A DNA stretch of 64,000 nucleotides from positions 374,571 through 438,570 of the forward strand of contig VZSE01005880.1 of the NCBI GenBank assembly GCA_013398275.1, read 5' to 3'. Numbering within the stretch: position 1 is the first letter of the stretch; every line of letters starts with the position of its first letter. Made by a program: the position numbers and the translations under genes. This DNA comes from Promerops cafer. Taxonomy: Eukaryota; Chordata; Aves; Passeriformes; Nectariniidae. Positions 1-12,735 of the stretch are shown in pieces. The notes under the pieces were generated by a model. The model saw only the letters and a list, made by a program, of their open reading frames with translations. It had not been told where the DNA came from and searched no databases.

Positions 1-3000
1 TTTTCAGGATTTTCTGTGATTTGGTGCAGCTGGGCTTTTTTTTCCCTCATTTTGCTACCTCTACTGAATTAATCACTTGATGGGGAGCAGTTGGAACTGA
101 ATAAGATACAGGAAATTCAAACTGAACTAGAGCACATTCATTCTCACTGCAGGGCAGTGCATCATTCTGCACTCCCCAATGCAGACCAGATTTCCCATAC
201 CAGAGCAATCAATCTGCCTTCCTCTCACCAGTCTCCTCAGGGGCCCCTCAGAAGACAGCAAGAGTCAACCTTGCTCTCTGCTCCTCCCACCCCCATCACA
301 CAAGTGGTGGGTGATGAGACAGCCATCCTACATGCTGCAGTTCAGGTGATGGGTGCAGATTTGGCTGTGGGAGAAGACTGGGGGTTGTCAAGCCATGCCA
401 CAGGAACCCTCTCAGTGCACCACTAGATCTGTGCCTCTTGCAGGATCAACTACCATAGTCTCCATCGTGTGATCGTTGAGGAATGCACTGGTACTTTTAG
501 TGTAATTGTGGCATAACTTCACCTATGTAGAGGGGATGGGGAGATCTGGCCCCAGCTGCTTCCATCAATGCCTGTGGGACTTGCTTGTGCCAAAAATAAT
601 TCACCCTACTGTAGAATAGATCTGCAGAAAATGTGTTGTTGTGTTTACTGTGAGATTTGAAGGAAGTGGCTTAGAGGAAGGAAATTTGTGTCTGTTCCTC
701 TCAGCTCAGCCACAAAGATTGCACATAGTTCAGTTCTTGCCTACAGAGCTTGTCTCAGGTCAATGCCTACACAAATTAAATTCCCAAATGTGACAGATGG
801 TGTGTGTTTGGTGTGCATGTTCTCCGTTGTGTGCTGTGTCTGTACATGAAGTAGCTGGAAAAGGAGATCCATTGGAAAGGACAGCAGGGGAGGGATGTCG
901 TTTTCAGGAGAAGGTTCCAGGTCTGGCAGGGGGACAGTCTGTGCAGCCTGGGAGGCTGCAGCCCATTGTGACAGAGACCACCCTGAGGAGCACGAGCAGG
1001 ATCCAGAGGCAACCAAATGAACTTCCTTGGGATCAGAGGAGACTGGCAAAGTTTGGTGCAATCCAGAAAGCCACGGAGCTCTCCAAAGCAATTCCTACAA
1101 GCAAGAATCTCTCTCTCCAAGGTCACAATGAGAAGAGGAGAGGTTTGTTTGGAAAACGGTTTCATTTTCATTCTGTCAGATGTGGTCACTTGGAATTTTT
1201 TGCAACTTAAAAGCTGGGTTATTTATATTTGTTTCATAAAACCTATCCCTTCTTCATTTTGAAAGCCTTTTGTCTTCTTACATTATTTTCCTGCAGAATG
1301 AGATCTAGGCAGATCCAGATCATACAATTGCTGCCTTTCTATAAATCAGTTATTTCTGGGCATTTAGTATTTTTATAGTTCCTGTCTGTAAAGGACACTC
1401 TCAGCTGATCTTTGGTGTGGCTTTCTGTTGGTTTTGGTGTGATAGAACTGACAATAACTTCCTGCAGGTGAAACCTTTGCTTTGCAGCTTTTGCTATTTG
1501 AGTGCTGCCTTCTGCACCAACACTGTGTCTGGTTCAATGATTTTGACAGAAATGTGTATCTTTTTCTTTTCTGGCCTCTGTATTTTTCTTAGCTACTCTT
1601 CTGCTTCTGTGCTTAGGTCTGTAAAGCTTTTGATGACTCAGCTTGTTTGAAATGTGCAGCTCTTTGTGGTGCAAGTAGGAAGAGACCTAAGTAAAATAGT
1701 TGACTGTGACAGATTGCAGGCAAGCAGGGCCCTTCCTGTGCTTCATAAAATCTGCTAGGATGCGTGGACTGTGAGAGGAAATGGTGTCTAGAGTCTTCTC
1801 ACCATATATGGGACTGGAGAAGTATTTATATTGTCATGTAGGGCTAAGATGGTTTTATTCCGAGTTCATTTCAGTTCCTGCAGCTCAGCTCTGTTTTTAT
1901 TCACACTTACTCATAGCGTTCGCACGCTTCCACAATCACACACAAATTTGGCAATCTGCATGAAAAATTAATAGTAGATTTGAAGATCGTGATGTTATTT
2001 AATGCTTTAGGGAACGTGGTACAGTGAACTTGTTATGCAGGAAGTGCATCTTACCAAGGAGGTGCCCTTGCCATGTTCAGCAAATGATACTTCTACGTTG
2101 TCCCTGGCAGGCGGTCTCAGAGCTACAAGTGTTCAGCACATCTGGCCCTGGTGCCTGGGGACTGCATCAGCATAAAGACTGCCATTTCTAATTACTGCCA
2201 AATCAGAAAGTGCAGTGGGAGGATCTTTCTAGTCCTGATTTCTTCCGAGTCATGTCCTAGCCCTGAGCTGTAGCAATGTGTAATTAGCTGGTGTGTGTTT
2301 GTTGTTCAGTGCAAGGGTCCTTTCATAGGACCTTTCAAAAAAGTCTCTGCCTCATGTTTAAGTATTCTTGCTAGACTATTCTCATCTAAAGAAAATATGG
2401 CAGGAAGAAGGAATTAGAGCTATAAAACACCCATATAAGGAGATGAAAAGATAGGAAGTAAATCATCAGACAGGTAGGACAATATGAAAAGAGAGTGCTT
2501 CACAGCCATTATCAGTCTTAATGTTGAAAGTCCTTCAGCCAAAGGTATAAAAGGCACAGTGACTGAGTGAAATTAATTTTGACTGAAATAAAATTCCCTT
2601 TCTTTCCTTTATGGTCTCTCACCAAGTTTAGTCACAATACTTGTGTAACACTGGTGCCATCAGTTAAATTCAGAAATACATAGCCAATTTTAGATTGTGT
2701 TAGTGATACTATAACATTTAGAAGACGTAGGAGAACAGGCTTATAATATTTTGATATTGAGTATGTGTAATTCAGAACTTAAGAGTGAGGAAGCAAGAGG
2801 ACAGCATTATTGTTCCTTTCCTTGACATGTGAGTAGTTAGGTAAGGAGGCCCTGTCACTATTAATTCAATATTAAAAATGTATATTCTGTTGAGAAGTGT
2901 CTGTTTTTGTTAACAGCACGTAGAATTGCCAAGTTCATTTTTCATGGGAAGCAATGTTGCTACTGGCACTGAATGTATTCCTCAACATTTCCAAAAGTGC

Positions 3001-3694
3001 ATTGTTACATACATTGTTGGTGTAGCATTTATTCCCATCGTTTGCTATGTTTCTCTGCCTGATCATAGTGTTAGACTGTACTGTTGAATTCACAGTTCTC
3101 TCTTTGCTTTTGGGTCAAATGCTGGTGTAAAGTGCATCATTCAGCCAGAGCCATAGAGCACTGCTTAGCATTTGTTGAGGCTCTAAGTTTTGGTTATTTG
3201 TGGGAAGAAAAAGGACACATTCCTGCCTTCACACACTGAAGCAACAAATGAGAAATGGGATCGTGAACTGGGAAACACAAGGGTCTTATATCTAAACCAC
3301 TTTCTGGATGCATTTCCCTTGGGGAAATGTGCTTTGGGGAAATGCTGATGCTGGTGCATTTCTGCTCAGCTCGGTGGGAAGGACACTGCTGTGTTGCTCA
3401 GCACTGCCTTTGAGAAGTGCCACGTGCTCTTTACAATGTCACAGACCCCTCTGTGCCAGTGGGAATTTTGCCTGCTATGAGCCATTAATACTGAGGTCAC
3501 CATCTGCTTCTTTCTGCTTCTGGGTGCAGACAAGGACTGGTTTTTTTTTGTTTTTTTTTTTTTTTCTTTTCCCCCCATATGGTCTGCAGCCAATGTTTGG
3601 GTTTTAATAGCTTTAGTAAAGGAAGAGAAAGAGGTGCATCAAATGAATAATTATCCTAGAGGCTTTTTGTGCATTAGTTACACAGGAAAAGCTG
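1..3694. other. non-coding unique sequence, no gene seen
   Basis: AT-rich unique sequence with no recognisable repeat family. Open frames at 91-426, 776-1189 and 797-1210 are short, overlap on both strands, and mostly begin at non-ATG codons. Nothing in them resembles a known family. The stretch 850-1010 is locally GC-richer but has no CpG island character. I see no promoter, exon or RNA gene that can be supported. Confidence 0.6.
3541..3576. repeat. poly-T / T-rich tract
   Basis: A run of nine T, one G, fifteen T, then CTTTT followed by six C. It is a low-complexity homopolymer tract. It could be the reverse-complemented tail of an old retroposed sequence, but no recognisable body adjoins it. 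Confidence 0.85.
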
Positions 3695-4629
3695 TCAGAC
3701 TGCAATCCTGAAACCAATAGTGGGAGTTTATAGTATTTGAAAAGGTGGCAGCCCAGACTCTTCTGTATTACGACTGTGAATGTGCTGATGTGGTTTTACA
3801 CATCAAAGTATTGCTCTCAAAATTTTAGTCCTGGCACTCATGTAGTATCTTCTACAACACAAGACATAATGCTGCTTTCTGATATAAAAATATTTTTCTC
3901 TATATGGTCATTAGCACTCTCCTTGCAGAGTTTAAAACACGACCATTTTTATATTCTGGAGTTGCAACTTATTTGTGCAGGAGCACTAATTACAAAGATA
4001 CAGAGCAGTAGAGAATCTGAGTCAAAATGTCAGTGATGGTCATCAGCTTGGAGAAACATGCAGTCTCCATTAAAGTGTCATTAACCTTTGGTTGAATTCA
4101 GGACCAAAAGCTCTCAAAATGGATATTAACAGGAAGTTTGCAAAATGAAATGCTGGAAAGATGAGTAAAGAGCCAACCCAGTGCATTGATCAAGCTAATT
4201 TTCAGGGCATTTAGTAGAGCAGTGTCGTTAGGGAATAATGGGCACTTTTATTGGTAAACTGAGCACTTTTAGTGTAGCTGATGAGACACAGTAAACATGC
4301 AGGTTCTTCATACAGTTTTTCTTACCACTTTTCAGATTAAATTGGCAACATAACATCTTTCTTCTATATTGTAATACAATGTTTAATTTAAATTTGAGCA
4401 CTGCTTTGAGATACATTTTGCATGAAAGATCTTTCACAGAATAACATTGCTGTATTTTTACACTGTCAGATACAAGAGGCAAATGGAGACACGGGAGATA
4501 TATCACAGAGGTTGTTTGAGGTGAGGGCTGAATAAGGTAGATAGCAGACTGAGTATTCAGCCACTTGAATGAAAAGAACATTGAATGCCTGGGACAAAAA
4601 CTGTGGAAGTGTGTTTTTGTTTGAGTGCT
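3695..4629 (+). repeat. direct duplication, left copy (~935 bp)
   Basis: This segment recurs almost unchanged at 4631-5570, in the same orientation and immediately adjacent. By eye the only differences are close to the left end: a 3-bp and a 2-bp insertion plus one T/C change in the other copy (compare 3755-3780 with 4695-4721). The shift between copies is 936 bp at the left edge and 941 bp from there to the end. The 141-codon open frame on the minus strand (4228-4653) and the 99-codon plus frame (3737-4036) exist in both copies. I regard them as chance, since they resemble no family. Confidence 0.97.
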
Positions 4630-4630
4630 N
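4630..4630. other. single ambiguous base (N) at the duplication junction
   Basis: The only ambiguous base in the first 60 kb sits exactly between the two copies. In the left flank, the corresponding position (3694) is a G preceded by GCT, and GCT also precedes the N. The N therefore replaces the first base of the repeated unit. This is what a forced join between two overlapping contigs or haplotypes would look like. Confidence 0.95.
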
Positions 4631-5570
4631 TCAGACTGCAATCCTGAAACCAATAGTGGGAGTTTATAGTATTTGAAAAGGTGGCAGCCCAGACTCTTCT
4701 TCTGTACTACGACTCTGTGAATGTGCTGATGTGGTTTTACACATCAAAGTATTGCTCTCAAAATTTTAGTCCTGGCACTCATGTAGTATCTTCTACAACA
4801 CAAGACATAATGCTGCTTTCTGATATAAAAATATTTTTCTCTATATGGTCATTAGCACTCTCCTTGCAGAGTTTAAAACACGACCATTTTTATATTCTGG
4901 AGTTGCAACTTATTTGTGCAGGAGCACTAATTACAAAGATACAGAGCAGTAGAGAATCTGAGTCAAAATGTCAGTGATGGTCATCAGCTTGGAGAAACAT
5001 GCAGTCTCCATTAAAGTGTCATTAACCTTTGGTTGAATTCAGGACCAAAAGCTCTCAAAATGGATATTAACAGGAAGTTTGCAAAATGAAATGCTGGAAA
5101 GATGAGTAAAGAGCCAACCCAGTGCATTGATCAAGCTAATTTTCAGGGCATTTAGTAGAGCAGTGTCGTTAGGGAATAATGGGCACTTTTATTGGTAAAC
5201 TGAGCACTTTTAGTGTAGCTGATGAGACACAGTAAACATGCAGGTTCTTCATACAGTTTTTCTTACCACTTTTCAGATTAAATTGGCAACATAACATCTT
5301 TCTTCTATATTGTAATACAATGTTTAATTTAAATTTGAGCACTGCTTTGAGATACATTTTGCATGAAAGATCTTTCACAGAATAACATTGCTGTATTTTT
5401 ACACTGTCAGATACAAGAGGCAAATGGAGACACGGGAGATATATCACAGAGGTTGTTTGAGGTGAGGGCTGAATAAGGTAGATAGCAGACTGAGTATTCA
5501 GCCACTTGAATGAAAAGAACATTGAATGCCTGGGACAAAAACTGTGGAAGTGTGTTTTTGTTTGAGTGCT
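4631..5570 (+). repeat. direct duplication, right copy (~940 bp)
   Basis: Near-identical second copy of 3695-4629. It ends at the shared TTTGAGTGCT (5561-5570), after which unique sequence begins (GCGAGTTGCA). Identity over the last ~900 bp appears complete, so the event is either very recent or artificial. There are no terminal inverted repeats, no LTR-like TG...CA ends and no poly-A tail, so the unit does not look like a transposon. Confidence 0.97.
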
Positions 5571-6499
5571 GCGAGTTGCACCCCCAGTGTTAACTTAATC
5601 TTTCCTACAGCAGTTTCTGCTTGTTTAAAGAGCTGCCTAGTTGAAGTTTTAATGTGTCCCTTACTCCTTTTCAGATGAATGTTTATTGACCCATTACAGA
5701 AATTTTACAAGTAAAAGCAATGCTGGGGATTATTTGCTTTTTTTCATCATGTTCTAAAACTGCCTAAGTGATCAACAAAGAAATTTTGATACTTCAGCTG
5801 ACATTTAGCTTTTGAATACTGTCATGAAACAACCAAATATTTCCTCTAATGACTTGTCTGGGAATCCCATATAAATAAAGCCATGCTTCAATGTAGTCTG
5901 TTTGCTTATTTATTTAGACAGATAAAACTGAGGAGTTTAAACAACATGCCAAGGTTCCCCCAAATCTGACTATTTTTATTGTGTTCCAGATGTCACTTTC
6001 ATAAATTTATACCTGTTCATTGCAGGCTGAGGTCAAGAGAAGGGTTTTTCAGTGGTGTCAGACAAAGCTGCAGTATGCCTTTTGTGACACCAGAAATTCA
6101 GTGTAAGATGAATGCAGCACAGAATACTAAAGCTCAGTATGCCCCAGTTTCGTGGCTGACTGGAAAGCAGGGCTGTTACAAACTGAAGGTAGAACAGTGG
6201 GGGTTTCTCCTTGTATAAAATTTGGGTTCTTGTTTATCTGCCAAGTCCCAGCTATCCCCAGGAAGTGGAGCACTGTTAGAGACTGTTACAAGTGACCAAT
6301 ACTAGAAAAACCTCTATGTTGTACTGTATTTCTTTCAAATATAGGAACCAGCATGCAGAATATGAAAAAATTAAGCCTCTGTTGCATATTCTTACTTGAC
6401 ATCTTTGAGGAGTCAAGTGATAGCTTTTCACTCATTGCCATTTTCTATGCTAATTCTGATAGGAGGAATAGTAATACTGGGACTTAAATTTTTATATTT
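5571..6499. other. non-coding unique sequence, no gene seen
   Basis: AT-rich sequence between the duplicated segment and the first CR1. No repeat, exon or RNA gene is recognised. The 79-codon open frame at 5979-6218 has no family resemblance. Confidence 0.6.
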
Positions 6500-6930
6500 C
6501 ATAAAATCACAGAATGGTGATGTCAGAAGGGACCCCTGAAATCATCTGATCCAACCCCCTACTCAAGCAGATTCGCCCAGAGGCCTCATTGTTCAGGGAC
6601 AGGTCTGGGAGGCTTCTGAGTGTGTCTGAGGATGGTGACTCCACAGCCTCTGAGTAACCTGTGCCAGTGCACAGGCACCCTCACAGGAGAAAACTGTTTT
6701 CATACGTTCAGGCAGAATCTCCTGTGTCTCAGTTTGTGCCCACTGCCCCATGCTGTCAAGATACTTGAAGATACCAAGTTGCTTTGCCCCAGTATTGACC
6801 ACTGGGGTACCCCACTGGTTACTGGCCTCAAACTCAGCTTGGTGCCACTGATCACCACCCCCGGGGCCCTGCCACCCAGCTTTCAATCCATGTCAGTTCT
6901 GCTTCACCTCAATTTGCTTCAGATTTTCTT
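6500..6930 (-). mobile_element. CR1 LINE, 3' end fragment, antisense
   Basis: CR1 is the dominant non-LTR retrotransposon of birds. Read on the plus strand, this copy begins with the reverse complement of the CR1 3' terminus (CATAAAATCACAGAATGG). It continues with the typical blocks AGAAGGGACC, ATCATCTGATCCAACCCCC, GACTCCACAGCCTCT, CTGTGCCAGTGC, CACCCTCACAG and TCCTGTGTCTCAGTTTGTGC. After about 6780 it runs into the block around CACTGGGGTACCCC and CTGGTTACTGGCCTC that lies further 5' in many CR1 copies. It is 5'-truncated and substantially diverged, so old. The far edge is uncertain by tens of bases. Open frames inside it (6593-6886, 6620-7030) are shadows of the repeat. Confidence 0.92.
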
Positions 6931-9900
6931 CATACTGAGGACAGCTTATTACTCAAATCTAAGTGGAGCTGAAGCAATCATATATCAAGAGAAACAGTTT
7001 GGTCTTAATATATTTAATTTTAGATTGTAGTGGCTTGGTAATGCAAATGAATGTTCAGACCTGTCACTATAATTTTGTCCAAAATCCTGGCAGAGTTTTC
7101 TTTTAGATAACTGCTGGTAGGATATAAATACTGTTGCTTCATATTTGATTTTCTTCCTTCACCTGACTGTTTCACGACAGGGTAGTTTTAAATTTAATTA
7201 CCTTTTCTGTTTGCTGCAGGAATAGAGAAAGTACTTGTAGACCACCCAGTTGATATTTGCATTACCACCTGTAGAGATGAGAAAGCTTCAGCTACTCATT
7301 TTGTTCTTGGCTTCCCTAGCAGTTCATGCTAGGTATGGACAGCTGGATACTTTGAGGTGTCCCCAAATCACTGAATTTTGACCATTTAGCAGTTATCACA
7401 AGACAGTTCTCTTCAGTGATAACTTGCATTCAGAATAGTGTCCTCTTGCTTATTCCAGAAGTATTGGACTAACTCCTGTATTTGTTGGTGGATTGTGTGT
7501 CCTTCATCTGAACTTTCACGTTTTTGCTTCAGCTATCTTGTAATACAGAAGTGTGAGTGAGATTTTGTCAAACAAAATCTGAAACCCCTAACGTCCTGTA
7601 CTTATGCTTTTCAAATTAGCAGAGACTTCTGATGATGGAATTCTAATCAGGTAATTTTCAGTCTGCTAAAATGAATTTTTTTAATTGACATAAGGCATCT
7701 CTAAAATAGGGATGTTATTTGGTCTTTGGAGGAGATTAAAGAATAGTTGTGTAGTTTTATTCTCCTCCTAAACCTTTCATTTTCAGTGTTCCTTTTATCT
7801 GTGTCTTGATGTGACAGATATTGTCAAATACTGAGAGTATTTGACACCTTTTTTCCTGAGAAGTTGCTTTTATTTTTATAAAAGTTTCCCTTACTCTCAG
7901 TATTTCTGGCCAGAGCACAGAAGAGTTTGCTTGGCACTGCAAGTAACAAAAATTCAAGATTTATCAAAATATCAAAGTTTCTTGGTGCAGCATCAACCCT
8001 TTCAATCCTTTGAATTTTGTCTACAATTTATAATATATCTCAATCACTAGACTGCGCAGTGTGTCTTCTTAAGCCTTTTATGTTGGACGGTCAATGGAAA
8101 TACCACAATTAACATGACATTACTTATTTTTAAACTAACCTTTTGTCAACAAAAAATCCCTTTGAGCTGCTCATTTAACTTGTTGGTTGTCATGCCTCTT
8201 GTCCCAGGGGAAACCATCCCTGGCTGATTGGGTTGTGTTGTGACATTGACAGCTTTTTGCTGCAGGGAATCTTCACATATTTTCCCCAGGCAAAGAGACA
8301 GCAATATGATGTAATTTTAGCTGTTTTGGGGAACAGACATGGTAAGAAAGGCAATCACAAAAAAAGTACCACTGTGGGGCTCACAGGACTAACACGTAGC
8401 TGTGAGGCACCTGTGTTCTATTCCTGGCTCTGTCATTGTCTGCTGCTATTGTGAACTAGGAAATTAACCTTGTTCTCTGACTGCAGCACCATTTATTAAG
8501 TGGGAATGATAATGCTCAGCATCACAATGGGGCAGTGTAATTATTTGCTAATTAATATTTATTAAGTGACAGATTCTCCAAAACTCTGCACCTTTGCAGT
8601 CATTTACATCTGTGCAAAATGATGACAAAGTGGCTGAAAAGTGCTGCTGCATTTTATACCTACTCCTTGCTAGTGTGAAGGGCAGTACCAAAATTGCAGC
8701 AATGGAGGATCTGTCTCAAATAATTTTCGAGATACTTTTGCCTGTAGGCATAGACCTACTAATTCAATAGTGGAGGCACCCCTAACACATATATCCACAG
8801 TTCCCCTTCTTGGAATATGGCACAGAGCAAAGTTACTGTGATGTTAGTTAAGGTGCAAACTTGCAGGACACTACTTCACAGCTTGCTGCTTATGTGCATA
8901 TTCTTAGATCTTAAGGTAGCTTATCTTCCAGTGAAGAAGGATTAAAGTATGTTATTTACTGTGACAGTGTAAAAATTAATACCCCAGCTGAACCTTGCAA
9001 TAACTCTTTTGTACCTTCAGTTATTTTGATAAGCTTAATGATCACATACTTTTCATTTTGCTGCAATATTGTAGCAAGTGTTTGAAATATGATAAGGAAC
9101 ACAGGAGTTCAATGAAACAAAAGAATTTAAAACTTTTGGGTCTTGATCCTTTGCCTGCTTTCTTTATGAAAGAAGGCTTCGGATGTGAGCTTATTTTCCT
9201 TTTTTCCTTCAGCAATATTTTTCTTCTGGAGATCTTTCAGTTGTCCCCAACAGGTGAACAGAATCACTGCTCTGTCATGGTCCTTGGTTAAGACTGCCCA
9301 GAAGACTGCAAGACAAACTGCCACCTTAATAAATTCATTAAAATGAACAAAGAAAACAGGTGACAGAAAAGCTATCAGGCTAGAACAGAAGATGGGGCAG
9401 GGGGGAGTGTCATCATTTGGCAAGACCTTTGCAGAATCTTTTTGGCAGGTTGATACTAATCAATGCCTGTTTGCCATGCCTGGCCCAGCTTTTCTTTCAG
9501 CTAAATATAAAGCTTCTTTTGCAATCTGGCTGCATGACATATTCTAGGCTATGAGAAGATGAATAAGGAGTGCCAGTAGTTTTGGAATTAAGAAAAGGAA
9601 ATGTGTTACTTACTAGATTTTGCATTTACTGTTCTCATAGGCTGAAGGCAGGAGGTTATTGCAGCTTTATTCCTGCTCAGTTCAGGTTTCATTTGAAAAA
9701 TTATGGAAATAAGACATTTTGTTCATTTTCTGTCCACTTGTCCTCAGTGCTTTGCTTTGCATACAGCAGTGGCCAGAATCATGGGTATGTTAATCACAAA
9801 ATTGCTTTTAGTGCACATTCTTATTGCCTCTTTTATTATGGGCCTGTCACCAAGAGCTGAGCTGCTCAGAATACTTTCTGATTAATCATGTTCTCATCAA

Positions 9901-12375
9901 ACACTTCACTTGCAGAGTATCAGATAATGATCCTCCTCACAGAGAGTTAAAGGTTTTCCAATAAATAGAAACTGTGGCTGTTGAGAACTCCAGACAGTGT
10001 GCTATCCAATAATTAAAGTGATGGGAAACTATTCTGTCTGTGCTTGTCTCTAGAAGATTAGCACATTAAAATATTCACTTATGATTCCAAGCAAAAAACT
10101 AGGGTAAGAGAAACACCAGATGAGGTGATATGAAGTAAGCATGAGCATGATCAGCAAGTATGAATCTATATTAAATGAATGCCCTACCTTGCAGGCTCCA
10201 TGACAATCCTCCATCTGCTGTTATTGCACAAACAGAAATGCGTTTTCTTTTGGCATCTGTTTGTGTTTGTGTTTGCTCATAGAGAGTATCGTGTAGCTGA
10301 AACAGTCTAACTCACTCTGTCATAAATATGAGGACAGAGAGACCTTTATCCTGTTCAGTCTGTCTGCTTCAGCCACTGTAATGTGTGCTCTAGTTCCTTG
10401 TCCAGTCTGTAGCTCAAGAAATAGGATTTTCCCTGGAGAGTCCTCTACTGTCTGACACTGTGGGTAATAGGTATTTTATATTACAGATTGAAATTGACCA
10501 GTTTAAAAAATAGCTTTTGATATTCTTTAGTACAGAAAGTAAAAAAGGTTCCAGAAGGCAAAATTGAATGAATTAGAGAGGCAGGAGGGGAAATCTGCTT
10601 TAATGCCTTGTCTGCTACATAAATATTTTGAAGATTCAAATATTTTTGTTGTTTATCCTCCTTGATTTTTGCCCTCTGCAAGGCTGCAAGATGAAGGGGC
10701 ATGAAAAATCTGGGGTTGCCCATTTCTGTGATATGATGATGGGTACAGGACACATTATATTTTTATGTACTATATACTTAAAATATGTACATTATAAATG
10801 CATATTATATTTTGGAAAGACATGAGATCAGTGATTAAAATAGTGACCACTTACAGATAAGTCAGTAATCAGTCAATATAAATAATGTCAGTAGTTTGTT
10901 AAGGTTTTTTAGTCTTGAGCAGAGTGAGACATACCTCATCAAAAGATAGGGTTTACCAGGTAGCTAAGTTACCAAGAAAGTGGTTTACCAAGCTACCACA
11001 TACTGCCAGATTTCAGTACTATTGATGAGTTTTTTCTTAGCCCATGGCAATCGTAAAGTAAATTTGATTCAGTTTAGTCAGCTTTGAAGGTATATTAAAC
11101 TGGATCAGATTTCCTCATATTGAGAGCAGAATAAGGGTAAATACCCAGAATGTGTATTTGGATGAGGCGTGGTAACCTGTCAGACCCCAGTAAGGTGACT
11201 GTTTGCCCTATTCCTTTTTCTGTTCCAGGTTGCAGATCACACAGGGAACAGAGAAGTGGTTTAATACAATAGCTGATTTAAAGATCCCGAGTGCCAGGAG
11301 ACCTTCATTTAGTCTCTGCTTTTCCACTGACTTGAAACATGATGCTGAAAAGATCATTACAGACCCCACACCTGAGCTCCTCCAAATTCTGGTACTGCAT
11401 AATAATTCTCATCTGCTCTTGTAAGACATTTTTATATCCTCTGATTAAAGGTTGAATTTAAAGGTGCATCCTTCCATAAAGACAAATTAAGTCAGGTTTT
11501 GTTATGTATTAGATTTTTATGAATAGGTACCCTAACAGAGAAAAATTCTCTATGTTATCAAATAACTGACTAAACGTAAAATGCTTTTTAAATTGCTGCT
11601 TAAGGGCAGCTAACACCAGATACCCCTTTAATCAAGTGAGTGAAAACTACTAATGAGGGTGAAACTGAGCCCTATATGTCCAGGTAGTGGGAGACTTACA
11701 CACTGAGTTAATTCTGTTGAGATTTAATTTTTTGAGGCACGGTGACTCCCTGAAAGGATGGTGAATCATTCCCTGCATGTTTCCTTGGCCAGAGCTAAGA
11801 GTCACAGGGTTGGTAACCTGTTCTGCTCCAGGCACGGTGTTAGCACTCCAGTCAGAGCTGATATTCCTTACATTAATCTGTGAAACAGCACAAATGCTTC
11901 TCTCTAATCCTTTCTGGGGGAGGTAGAAATCATACCTGTGATTTGTTTCTGTTCTCATAGGGCATGCACAGGGAAATCTGGCCTGTTTCTTTAAATGCAT
12001 ATCCTCCAATATATTTTCCTGAGGGAAAGAAGGCTGCAGATCTGTGCCTGGCAGTCTGAGCAGAAAATGGTAGTTCTGTGATAAGTAGGTTTCCTATTCT
12101 TTGGGCAGTGGTTGTTCTGTCCTATGATGATTGCTAAAAACCCTGTGATTTCTGCACTGGTGTAGTGAAGCGAGCTCTTCTTGTGCGTGTGGACTGCTGG
12201 CCCTGGATTTTCTCTGGCACAGTTAGCATGGTCCCTGGGCACCTCACAGGTAGGGACAGAGACTTGGAATATGGCCCAATGTAGAAAAAGGAAAGAGAGT
12301 GGGTCAGATGCATCAGTGGGGTAATGTTGTTATCTGAAATGGAATGAAGAGGCCACAAAACGAGAACTCAGGGGC
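6931..12375. other. non-coding unique sequence, no gene seen
   Basis: Long AT-rich stretch with no recognisable transposon. Notable contents are the inverted repeat at 7826-7905 and an exon-like open stretch at 11229-11424, treated separately. Other open frames (for example 9127-9423, 9570-9860, 11650-12009) are under 120 codons and resemble nothing I know. Confidence 0.55.
7826..7905. repeat. perfect 14-bp inverted repeat with 52-bp spacer
   Basis: The left arm AAATACTGAGAGTA (7826-7839) is the exact reverse complement of TACTCTCAGTATTT (7892-7905). A second, small perfect hairpin lies in the spacer: CTTTTAT, TTTT, ATAAAAG at 7867-7884. There are no flanking duplications to suggest a miniature transposon. 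RNA from either strand could form a 14-bp stem. Confidence 0.85.
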
Positions 12376-12610
12376 AAAGGTTTAATTTAGAAATTATCAT
12401 TGGAAGCAGCATTAATTGAAACAAGTCATATGTTTTCTCTTAAATATTCCCAAATTTCAATCCAATTGCTGTAATTTGGAATTTAGCATTTAAATTACAC
12501 TAACACATTTTAATCCATTTTGTGACAATTCACTAAAGCCATTATATGTACAGTTGCAATTAAGTTTAATCCGAACCTCAGCAAAATCATCACTTAGCAG
12601 GTTTCTGCAG
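12376..12610. other. AT-rich block with homeodomain-type motifs, possible conserved non-coding element
   Basis: A stretch dense in ATTA, TAAT, CAATTA and AAATTA words (for example CATTAATTG near 12410, CAATTGC and AAATTAC between 12460 and 12500, GCAATTAAG near 12556). It lacks repeats and low-complexity runs. The texture resembles vertebrate developmental enhancers. This is inference from composition only, and conservation cannot be judged from one sequence. Confidence 0.2.
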
Positions 12611-12735
12611 TCTGCCCATATCTGTAGAAATGAGGAAAATATTACTTCAGCTGCTACATTTGAGGTAGGAATGGACTAAGCAAGTTTCCCAAACTTTAAG
12701 AAATAAAGAGATTTAAAAATCTGAGGTAGAACTAG

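Noticed and set aside
4228..4653. 141-codon minus-strand open frame repeated in both duplicate copies
   Set aside because: The duplication itself explains its presence twice. The frame reads through the N and has no family resemblance.
3695..5570. Paired direct copies considered as the two LTRs of a provirus or a composite transposon
   Set aside because: The copies abut with no internal region and lack TG...CA ends, target duplications or a primer-binding site.
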